Source: Planctomycetota bacterium
GTDB lineage: Bacteria > Planctomycetota > Phycisphaerae > WQYP01
Reading direction: 5' to 3'
Assembly (NCBI GenBank): GCA_021838985.1
Contig: JAKCCC010000107.1
Coordinates: 1-6,793, forward strand
Length of the DNA stretch: 6,793 bases
Under the pieces are notes generated by a model. That model was given only the letters and a program-made list of their open reading frames with translations. It was not told where the DNA came from and did no database searches. A program made the translations under genes and the position numbers. Of the stretch, positions 1 through 5,991 are shown one piece after another; the first letter of the stretch is position 1, and every line of letters starts with the position of its first letter.

Positions 1-780
1 GCGCCGTCCATTCATCAATTCATCCAGCAGGCGGGCGGCGGTGTAGCCCTCGCCTTCGAGGTTTTCGTCCACGCTGGATAACGGCACCGGAGCGAATTCG
101 CACTGCAGTTCGTCGTTGCCCACGCCCAGCACGGCCACCTGCTCCGGCACGCGCAGCCCTTCGGCCTCGCAGGCGCACAGGATTTCCACGGCGACATCGT
201 CGACGAATCCCATGGCGGCCACCGGCTTGGGCAAGTCAGCCAACTTCCGGCGCAGATACGGGAACACCCCGCCTCGTCGTTGCCGGCTGCGCCATTGGCT
301 GGCGTCGATGAGATGGAATTGGCGGCCTGATAACACCACAGCCTGCTCCAAGGCGTGCGCCCGTTGTCGCTCGAGCGTTCCAAACAGGCCCTTGTAGTAG
401 AAGGCGACGTGCTTGAAGCCGCGCTCGGCGAAATGGGTGGCGGCGGCAGCAGCGATGGACTTTTCGCCAGTGGCGACACAAACAAAGCGGTCCCGCGGGT
501 TCAGCCCGATGGTGACCGTGGGGGCTCGGAGTTTTTGCACCAGGGCGTCCATCCACCTGCTTAGCCGCGGGCACCAGATCACGCCATCGGGCGGCCATAT
601 GGGTCGCATGTGCACTCCGTGGATCGCCATGCTGTCCAGCACCCATCCGGCCTCGCGGGAGTAGCGGGCGATCCCACGGTGGTTGCCGGCGTTATACCAA
701 TCCAAGAGGAGCAGGACCCGACGTCGGGAGTGGGGGCGGGGGGCGTTCAGCGGAAGCGGTTGCATGCTCGATATTGTCAT
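1..780 (-). CDS. XylR/AraC-type transcriptional regulator, sensor-domain part (C-terminus cut by window edge)
   Basis: The minus-strand frame is open from an ATG at 780 to the left edge (260 codons, no stop). The translation resembles the periplasmic-binding-protein-like sensor of E. coli XylR. Residues 20-40 match the first strand and helix (RVLLLLDWYN then HRGIARY), residues 121-128 read GFKHVAFY, residues 211-226 read VPEQVAVLGVGNDELQ, and PLSSVDEN at 233-240 precedes a GYTAARLLDEL helix. There is no N-terminal LacI-type helix-turn-helix. As in XylR (about 390 residues), DNA binding should come from a C-terminal AraC domain, here outside the window. By family analogy it is a cytoplasmic activator that binds a sugar. 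Transcribed away from the glycan-related operon at 1047 onward, it probably controls that operon and perhaps itself. Start choice is uncertain: ATG 780 lacks a Shine-Dalgarno sequence, and ATG 765 (codon 6) would be nearly leaderless from the candidate promoter at 773-801. The inducing sugar is unknown. Confidence 0.85.
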   Translation of the reverse strand, partial: MTISSMQPLPLNAPRPHSRRRVLLLLDWYNAGNHRGIARYSREAGWVLDSMAIHGVHMRPIWPPDGVIWCPRLSRWMDALVQKLRAPTVTIGLNPRDRFVCVATGEKSIAAAAATHFAERGFKHVAFYYKGLFGTLERQRAHALEQAVVLSGRQFHLIDASQWRSRQRRGGVFPYLRRKLADLPKPVAAMGFVDDVAVEILCACEAEGLRVPEQVAVLGVGNDELQCEFAPVPLSSVDENLEGEGYTAARLLDELMNGRR

Positions 781-785
781 ACAAT
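773..785. promoter_or_regulatory. Candidate operator palindrome at the regulator start
   Basis: ATTGT-CAT-ACAAT is a perfect 5-bp inverted repeat with a 3-nt centre. It covers the candidate -10 box of the minus-strand promoter and the first ATG of the regulator. A protein bound here would block that promoter, so autoregulation or control by another factor is plausible. TTGTCA also recurs as a direct repeat at 774-779 and 795-800, 21 bp apart, about two helical turns. It does not match the E. coli XylR site as I know it. Confidence 0.35.
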
Positions 786-801
786 CGAGTGAAGTTGTCA
801 A
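773..801 (-). promoter_or_regulatory. Candidate sigma70-type promoter for the regulator gene
   Basis: Read on the minus strand, a perfect TTGACA -35 box (801-796) is followed after 17 nt by GACAAT (778-773), a 4/6 match to TATAAT. Transcription would start near 766. That lies downstream of the first ATG (780) and next to the second (765), which would favour the shorter, leaderless protein. This is consensus matching only. Confidence 0.4.
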
Positions 802-810
802 AATAAAGTA

Positions 811-838
811 TTGACTTTAGACGGCGATGCTTTAACAT
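811..838 (+). promoter_or_regulatory. Candidate sigma70-type promoter for the pseudopilin-glycosidase operon
   Basis: TTGACT (811-816) is followed after 16 nt by TAACAT (833-838, 4/6 match to TATAAT), in a short AT-rich stretch within otherwise GC-rich DNA. Transcription would start at about 845, leaving a 5' leader of roughly 200 nt before ATG 1047. Its -35 box is 9 bp from the -35 box of the divergent minus-strand promoter. Confidence 0.45.
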
Positions 839-845
839 TAGAGGC

Positions 846-1046
846 ATAGGTGCCCTGCGTCTGGGCAGCTTGGTGCGTTTTCACGGACCGCCCGGCCTGT
901 CCGAGGGATCTGCAGGGCGTCCTCTAGAGGAGTCCTCGATGGAGTCCGTTATGTTTAGGCCACTGGAAACAGATCGTGGAGTCGCCAGGGCGACGAACTT
1001 AACCCTGGAAACTGGTAATACTGGCTCTCTTTTAAAGGAGATTACG
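846..1046 (+). promoter_or_regulatory. Structured 5' leader of the operon, possible cis-regulatory RNA
   Basis: This stretch between the candidate transcription start and the pseudopilin gene can form several stems. Positions 849-859 pair with 911-921 (eight Watson-Crick and three G-U pairs) and enclose a smaller stem, 884-888 with 899-903. A perfect 10-bp palindrome, CCTCTAGAGG, lies at 921-930. Two mutually exclusive hairpins share bases: 981-985 with 990-994 (loop CAGG) and 985-990 with 1003-1008. The last hairpin covers the ribosome binding site. Direct repeats are GGAGTCC at 929-935 and 941-947, and CTGGAAAC at 963-970 and 1005-1012. The frame from 870 stays open into the next gene, so a longer protein is formally possible, but the strong ribosome binding site points to ATG 1047. 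No riboswitch class was recognised. Confidence 0.4.
1026..1041 (+). promoter_or_regulatory. Shine-Dalgarno AAAGGAG that fixes the pseudopilin start, inside a potential hairpin
   Basis: AAAGGAG (1034-1040) lies 6 nt before ATG 1047 and is the best ribosome binding site in the window; it selects this start over the upstream in-frame ATG at 870. The sequence is nearly self-complementary: 1026-1031 can pair with 1036-1041 (one G-U pair) around a UUAA loop, which would hide GGAG. The hairpin is short and may be only marginally stable. Confidence 0.6.
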
Positions 1047-2333
1047 ATGAGAGCGTATCGAACCATCCAAAGCGTAGTTGAAACCGCGTTGTCCCCCATC
1101 ACCTGGCTGCTTGGTTGCGTGGCCCTGCTGCTGAATTCCATGGTGCTCGGCTTGGCCCGAAGCTTGGGCGCCTATGGCGACCTGGAATCCCTGCTCAGCC
1201 GCACCGGATTCCGATCGTGGCGGCGCCGTTGCAAGAGCGCGTTGGCGTTCACCCTGATCGAGCTGCTGGTGGTGATATCGATAATAGCCATTCTTATATC
1301 TATATTACTACCAGCATTAGCCAAAGCCCGCGAGCTGGCCAACCGCGCGGTCTGCATGGCCAACATCCGTGGGATCATCCAGTCCATGGTCACTTACAGT
1401 CAGAGCAACCAGGGGGTTTTCCCCACACAGGGGCTGATCCCGTCGCCAGGCTATGGATGGGCGTACATCAACAAACCGGTACAAGGTGACTACTGGGGCA
1501 CCGGCGAGCCTTGGGGTGCCAATGCCGCCGAGGCGGTGCAGTCGTGGTACACCACCCCAAATCAGGAAAGTTGCCCCTTGGCGAACATGTGGCTTATGGT
1601 GCTTCAGGGTTACACGACGCCGGCCAGTTTCATCTGTCCGTCCGATCCCATCGCGCTAGGTCCGTCGCTGGAACAAGTGGATTCCCCCGCCAACGGCAAG
1701 CCCTGGACCTATGTGTCCAATTTCGGTTTCATGACCGCGGACGTTGCGTCTTTGTTTCCCTGGCCCACCAACGCGGTTGGTGCCGGTGTGAGCTATTCGA
1801 TCGCGTACCCGTTTCCATTTAAGGCCGGAGCGGGCGCCACCGACGTGACTTTCCAGCCCGGCCAATGGTGGACAACCACTGGCGCCACTTCGGATGTGCC
1901 CTTGGTCAGCGACATGGCTCCCGATGATACCCCCGGTGACGGTACCGGGGTTTTCCAACGCATCACCACCACGCTGCCGACCGCCAATACCTATGGGCCG
2001 TATATCTACAACTCCGGCAACCACGCCGGCGACGGCCAGAACGTGGGCTTCGGCGATGATCACGTAGCTTGGGAAATCTCGCCCTATGCCGGCCAAAATG
2101 GTGATAATATTTTCACGTATCACAACTACGGCGGGCTTACCACCAATGTCACCGTCGTCAATGGCACGACAGACACCGACCAAGTTGGTGCCACCGCAGG
2201 CCTGCCGGGTAACGGTTGGGACAGTATCAACGATGGCCCGGAAATACAGACGTTGGCTCCTCCATTCGATACGGCAATGACGCCGGTGCGCGCTGTAAAT
2301 CCAAATCTCGCCTCCCAGGGCAAGGCCTGGTAA
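1047..2333 (+). CDS. Prepilin-like protein with N-terminal methylation motif and H-X9-DG-like C-terminal motif
   Basis: A 428-residue protein with a type IV prepilin/type II secretion pseudopilin signature. [12 protein letters not shown] starts at A67; F68 would be the first mature residue and E72 the conserved Glu+5. The basic stretch SWRRRCKS (58-64) precedes it, and a hydrophobic helix runs to about residue 90, then a KARELANR amphipathic start. Cleavage would follow Ala67 instead of the usual Gly. The globular part has SFICPSD (194-200) and the C-terminal signature [18 protein letters not shown] (325-342), followed by [13 protein letters not shown]. This is the H-X9-DG-associated prepilin group abundant in planctomycetes, in a variant form: ten residues separate H and D, and DG is replaced by DD. 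The first 66 residues are odd: they hold a second hydrophobic segment (about 16-38), whereas normal leaders are short. It opens a four-gene plus-strand run. Known pseudopilins form a periplasmic pseudopilus; the role of this group is not established. A surface or secretion role tied to glycan use is inferred from its neighbours. Confidence 0.88.
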   Translation: MRAYRTIQSVVETALSPITWLLGCVALLLNSMVLGLARSLGAYGDLESLLSRTGFRSWRRRCKSALAFTLIELLVVISIIAILISILLPALAKARELANRAVCMANIRGIIQSMVTYSQSNQGVFPTQGLIPSPGYGWAYINKPVQGDYWGTGEPWGANAAEAVQSWYTTPNQESCPLANMWLMVLQGYTTPASFICPSDPIALGPSLEQVDSPANGKPWTYVSNFGFMTADVASLFPWPTNAVGAGVSYSIAYPFPFKAGAGATDVTFQPGQWWTTTGATSDVPLVSDMAPDDTPGDGTGVFQRITTTLPTANTYGPYIYNSGNHAGDGQNVGFGDDHVAWEISPYAGQNGDNIFTYHNYGGLTTNVTVVNGTTDTDQVGATAGLPGNGWDSINDGPEIQTLAPPFDTAMTPVRAVNPNLASQGKAW

Positions 2334-2384
2334 CAAGGGTCACCGGCGCACCATTGGGCGGGCCGAGAGGTGGATGGGGATATT

Positions 2385-4076
2385 GTGTTACGACGATCAT
2401 TCAAGCCAAGGGCGGTTGCATTGACCGTGGTTGGTGCGTCCGTTGCCTCGATGGTCGCACCGGCGTGTCGTGCGGTTGACGTGATTTTGGTAACCCCCAC
2501 GACCGAGGTAGGCCTGCCCGGGCACAGCGGCATCCAGCGCCTCAAGGTGCTGGCTGCCGGAGTGAATTGGGACTTCCAGCCGGATGCCTTAACCAATGCC
2601 GGCCTAAAGAAAATCGGCATCAAATCCATGCGCCTGTCCAATAGCGACCCAGTCATGGCGGCGCACTTCACCGGGCAAGGACAATGCCGCCTTCGCCTGG
2701 CCGCATTCCGGAGCGGCCAGGCACGGCGCCTGGCGGCCGGCTTGGCCACGTGTCGCGCCGTCGGTGCCAGCCCGAACATCGTCCTGGGCCTGATAGCGCC
2801 CAAGCAGCTTTGGCTGCCATCAAGCGGCGCGTCTCCCGGGCGACGCGCGGAAGTCATAAAAAGCGGAAGTCAGTGGATGTACGGGCCGACTAACTGGCGG
2901 CTTTATCGTGAATATTGCCGGGCCTTTTTCAAATACGTCGTGATCGAGCGGAAATTTCCGCACGCCCAGTTTACAGTCGGCAACGAACCCGAGAGCGGGT
3001 CTGGCTTTCTTTACCCGAACTGGTCCCGACCGGCCGCCGGCTCCCGGGCAGCCTACGAGGGTTATTTTAAGTTGTACGAAGAGGTTGCACGGGCCGCCCA
3101 GAGCTTCGAAAAAAAGCATCCGGGCCGCCACGTCGCCCTGGGAACGGGGTTCGTGTGGGCTTTCACCTTCAGGTTCGGAGCCTTCAACTGGACGGAGCGC
3201 TTCTTGCAGGACTGCGGCGCGCGAGAGCTACCGCTGGCATTCCTAGGATTTCATTTTTACGGCAACGAGGCATCCTTGGATGGCCAATATCACGCCAATT
3301 ATCCACCCTTCATCCAGATGTTGCGCGCGACACAAACCGCACGCGACCGTTACGATCCCTCCGTGCCCATCACGTGTACCGAATGGGGAGCCAGCTACCA
3401 CACTACGAATCAGCCCAACGGTATCTACAACGGTACCAACCTCGGTGCCGCGTATGGGATGGCATTCCTCGACACTCTACTGCAATGTGGAATCAAGCAA
3501 CCTGCCCTGCTGTTGGCCACCACCGATCCTGCGGAAAAAACCGCCGACGGCAAGTGGAATGATGTCTGGGGCTGGCCGAGCCTGTTTACCGATCCGCTGG
3601 TCTTTGGTCGGCCCTATCCCAAGGCGTTGTACAACGTCTTTGAAATGATTCACCGGCTGGTCGGGACGAGAATCCAGGCCTCACGTGGGCGGATGGTCCA
3701 TTGCCTCGGTTCGGCTGATCCGCGGACTAAACGGCTCACCGTGCTGCTTTGGAACTACGGGTGCCGTATTCCCGAGGGGGGGGTGCCGGTGGATTACGCC
3801 ACCCGCCAGGCCGTGGTGCTGCGGATTCGCGACGCCCGCGCGTTTTTCGGCGCTCACTGGGTACGATTTAAGCGCTGGTTGGTCAGCCGAACGGTGAGCA
3901 ACGCTTATTATCTATGGAAGCACAAGCGGCTCAAGCAACGCCGCGCCGCGCTGCAGCAAGTAGACCATGGCAGCTTCAGGATCACCCATGGCAAGGTCGA
4001 TATTGGTTTTGCCATGCCGCCTTCCAGTGTGTCGTTGGTGGAGGTTTATTCCGCGCCGGACGAAACCCAAAATTAA
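2385..4076 (+). CDS. Exported clan GH-A glycoside hydrolase, GH39-like
   Basis: A 563-residue protein from GTG 2385, chosen because GGGGA lies 4 nt upstream; GTG 2370 is a longer alternative with a poorer ribosome binding site. The N-terminus is a signal peptide: LRRSFKPR, a hydrophobic core at about 10-25, and a likely cut after ACRA30. The RRSF start makes Tat export possible. A TIM-barrel follows: GVNWDF (59-64), a CRAVGASPNIVLGL strand (123-136), TVGNEPESGSG (197-207) with E201 as probable acid/base, FLGFHFYGN (286-294), and ITCTEWGASYH (329-339) with E333 as probable nucleophile. The two-Glu pattern after strands 4 and 7 is that of retaining clan GH-A enzymes. NEP, TEWG and the C-terminal beta-domain ending (GKVDIGF then PPSSVSLVEV, 536-554) fit GH39 best (beta-xylosidase and alpha-L-iduronidase family), but GH5, GH30 or GH51 relatives are not excluded. 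It should act outside the cytoplasmic membrane on a polysaccharide or oligosaccharide. Residues about 97-118 are Arg-rich and atypical (see findings). Confidence 0.8.
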   Translation: MLRRSFKPRAVALTVVGASVASMVAPACRAVDVILVTPTTEVGLPGHSGIQRLKVLAAGVNWDFQPDALTNAGLKKIGIKSMRLSNSDPVMAAHFTGQGQCRLRLAAFRSGQARRLAAGLATCRAVGASPNIVLGLIAPKQLWLPSSGASPGRRAEVIKSGSQWMYGPTNWRLYREYCRAFFKYVVIERKFPHAQFTVGNEPESGSGFLYPNWSRPAAGSRAAYEGYFKLYEEVARAAQSFEKKHPGRHVALGTGFVWAFTFRFGAFNWTERFLQDCGARELPLAFLGFHFYGNEASLDGQYHANYPPFIQMLRATQTARDRYDPSVPITCTEWGASYHTTNQPNGIYNGTNLGAAYGMAFLDTLLQCGIKQPALLLATTDPAEKTADGKWNDVWGWPSLFTDPLVFGRPYPKALYNVFEMIHRLVGTRIQASRGRMVHCLGSADPRTKRLTVLLWNYGCRIPEGGVPVDYATRQAVVLRIRDARAFFGAHWVRFKRWLVSRTVSNAYYLWKHKRLKQRRAALQQVDHGSFRITHGKVDIGFAMPPSSVSLVEVYSAPDETQN

Positions 4077-4077
4077 C

Positions 4078-4097
4078 GTCGTCGGCGGAAAGACGAC
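4078..4097 (+). other. Intercistronic hairpin directly after the glycosidase stop codon
   Basis: GTCGTC (4078-4083) and GACGAC (4092-4097) form a perfect 6-bp stem with an 8-nt loop, starting 2 nt after the TAA. No T-run follows, so it is not a good intrinsic terminator. It could slow 3' decay or tune expression of the next gene. A chance match in GC-rich DNA is possible. Confidence 0.35.
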
Positions 4098-4120
4098 CTG
4101 TTGTACTACGATGAGCACAT

Positions 4121-5956
4121 ATGTCATTAACTGTTCATAGCAATCCAGACGCACGTTGCACGTTATGCCAGGAGGTAGCCTTTACACTCCATTGGCGACC
4201 CGAGCAGGATTTCCCCGCGGGTACACAGCTGGAACTGCGTGGCGGGCCCTTGCGCGCGTTCATTTCTTGGCGCCACGTCGCCTCGTGTATGACCGGCGGC
4301 GACATTACCTTTCGATGGAAAATCAAGCCGACCGTCTCGGAGATGTGGCGCAACACCGACCACGTGATCTTGCGCGCCAAGCTGCCCTACGGCGCCCGCT
4401 GTGGACGAGACTATCCCATCGAGCTTACCTGCATCCCACCGATTTGGGCCGGTGTGGATGAGCAGTTGTCGGTCTGGACGACCGGCCCAGGTGATGCGGG
4501 CAAGGCCAATGCGCCGCTGTTGCCGGCCATTCGTGAGGATGGCTCTACATGCCTGCTTCGTGCGGTGGCCGGGCCGGTGGAGCGTCTGTCGATTTACCTG
4601 CGGCCGGTCGCCGCCGAGGGGCGTGTGGAAGCTGTCATTGTGCCTCAGGATCGTTTCGGCAATCCCGCGCGATTCGCGCGGCTCGTACCGGCCCAGGTAT
4701 ATTGGATGGACCAGATTCGCGCCGTCGAAGTTCAGGGAACGACGGCCTTGGCTCTGCCGCGGTCGGACTGCGTAGCCCGGGCCGAAGTTCGCGTTCCCAT
4801 GCAAGCCTTGGCGGGGGATGAGAATATCGGTAACGGAACTTGGCGGGAATCATGGTGTTCTATTACGTCCAACGTGGCGCTCCCGGCACCAGTGGACGGT
4901 CTGCGCGCCGCTTTCGGGGAGATTCATTGGCATACGGAACTGTCCGGCGACGGCCAGCGTTCCATAGCGGAAGCGTTACGCTCTGCGCGCGATGAATTGA
5001 TGCTGGAGTTCGCCGCCCCCGCGGACCACAATCCCTCCGGGGACGCTTGGCGGCGGACCGTTGTGGCACTAGAGCAAGCCAATAATCCGGGGCGTTTCGT
5101 TACTTTTTTCGGATGGGAATTCGGTTCCGATCAAGGACACGAAAACTATTATTTCATTGATCCGAATCACCCCCTGGTCTGCGGTGGCGGCGCCGGCATT
5201 ACCGCAGGGCGGCCGGTCGACCAGATCGATAAGCTGAACCGTCAGCGCGATTTTTTAGCCGTGCCGCATCACACCAATGCGGTTTCCGAAAGCCGCCGTC
5301 TGGAGGATGATGCGCCCTTCTGGCATCCCTATCCATGGACCGAGCCCACGAAGGGACACCGTTTGGTGGAGATCTGCCAATCCCGGGGCAACCAGGAGCG
5401 CGACGAGTATTCCGATGCTTGGCGCGGTTGGCACCAGCACCATGGGTCCTCCGTGCAGGATGCTCTGGCAAAAGGATATCGCCTGGGGTTCACCGGCGGC
5501 ACCGACAACCACTGCGGCTGGCCGGGCCGCTTTGACCCGGAAGAAGCTTTGGGGATGGTCCCGCCGGCCAGTCAAATCCTGACCGGGGTCTGGACAGAAG
5601 CCTTGGATCGCACGAGCCTTTTTCAGGCACTCAGGGCACGCCACACCTGGGCGGCCTGGGACAGCCGTGCCGTGGTATGGTTCACCGTCAATGGGGCGCT
5701 GATGGGCGAGGAACTGTGCGTGGAGCTAGGCACGGCGTTAACGGCACGTATTCGCATTAACGCCGAGGTGCCGTTCCAAATTATCGAAGTGGTCTCCGAC
5801 AGAAAGGTGATTTGGGAGGAAAGCAGCGACCTTCCGGACTTTGAGGCCAGCGTTGAATTGGGCAAGGCGGAAAAATCGGCCTATTTCTATGTGCGCGCCC
5901 TGCTGCGTAACGGCGGCATCCTCTATGCCAGCCCTGTATTTATCGATGTGGGATGA
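4121..5956 (+). CDS. DUF3604 family protein with PHP-type metal-binding site
   Basis: A 611-residue protein with the PHP-like motifs of DUF3604 in order. Motif 1 is FGEIHWHTELSGDG (265-278), with metal ligands H269 and H271 and the conserved D277. Motif 2 is APADHN (299-304) with D302 and H303. GWEF follows at 331-334 (E333), then VPHHTNA (381-387) with H383 and H384, and the final motif GFTGGTDNHCGWPG (456-469) with D462 and H464. About 260 residues of beta-rich sequence precede this core and a beta domain of about 100 residues follows, the usual DUF3604 layout. PHP enzymes are metal-dependent phosphoesterases or related hydrolases; the DUF3604 substrate is unknown to me. No signal peptide is visible, so it is probably cytoplasmic, between two exported neighbours. 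It starts 44 nt after the glycosidase, without a good Shine-Dalgarno sequence. An out-of-frame ATG at 4111 opens a 9-codon frame overlapping this start. Co-transcription suggests a role in the same glycan pathway. Confidence 0.87.
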   Translation: MSLTVHSNPDARCTLCQEVAFTLHWRPEQDFPAGTQLELRGGPLRAFISWRHVASCMTGGDITFRWKIKPTVSEMWRNTDHVILRAKLPYGARCGRDYPIELTCIPPIWAGVDEQLSVWTTGPGDAGKANAPLLPAIREDGSTCLLRAVAGPVERLSIYLRPVAAEGRVEAVIVPQDRFGNPARFARLVPAQVYWMDQIRAVEVQGTTALALPRSDCVARAEVRVPMQALAGDENIGNGTWRESWCSITSNVALPAPVDGLRAAFGEIHWHTELSGDGQRSIAEALRSARDELMLEFAAPADHNPSGDAWRRTVVALEQANNPGRFVTFFGWEFGSDQGHENYYFIDPNHPLVCGGGAGITAGRPVDQIDKLNRQRDFLAVPHHTNAVSESRRLEDDAPFWHPYPWTEPTKGHRLVEICQSRGNQERDEYSDAWRGWHQHHGSSVQDALAKGYRLGFTGGTDNHCGWPGRFDPEEALGMVPPASQILTGVWTEALDRTSLFQALRARHTWAAWDSRAVVWFTVNGALMGEELCVELGTALTARIRINAEVPFQIIEVVSDRKVIWEESSDLPDFEASVELGKAEKSAYFYVRALLRNGGILYASPVFIDVG

Positions 5957-5976
5957 ACGAACCCTTTGTGGCAAAC

Positions 5977-5982
5977 AAGGAG
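5977..5982 (+). promoter_or_regulatory. Shine-Dalgarno AAGGAG deciding the lipoprotein start
   Basis: AAGGAG lies 9 nt before ATG 5992. It favours this start over the in-frame ATG at 5953, which overlaps the previous stop codon as ATGA and would add 13 polar residues in front of the signal peptide. Confidence 0.6.
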
Positions 5983-5991
5983 TATTGCCCG

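Noticed and set aside
116..664. Plus-strand open frames across the regulator gene
   Set aside because: The minus-strand frame translates into a continuous XylR-like sensor domain; the plus-strand frames have no recognisable motifs.
951..1040. Cobalamin-riboswitch-like GCCACTGG near 959-966 in the leader
   Set aside because: Only the short B12-box-like octamer matches. The other conserved blocks expected of that class were not found, so no riboswitch class is assigned.
870..1046. In-frame upstream extension of the pseudopilin gene from ATG 870 (59 extra residues)
   Set aside because: There is no Shine-Dalgarno sequence near 870, the predicted residues look non-coding and overlap the structured leader, and ATG 1047 has an excellent ribosome binding site.
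1656..2336. Long open minus-strand frame opposite the pseudopilin gene
   Set aside because: It lies fully opposite a gene with clear family motifs, shows no domain pattern, and such frames are common in GC-rich DNA.
2334..2384. Terminator between the pseudopilin and glycosidase genes
   Set aside because: The only stem is weak (CACC 2341-2344 with GGTG 2369-2372) and no T-run follows, so read-through into the glycosidase is more likely.
4111..4140. Nine-codon frame starting at ATG 4111 that overlaps the DUF3604 start
   Set aside because: It has no ribosome binding site and no meaningful composition; it is probably chance, although a translational-coupling role cannot be excluded.
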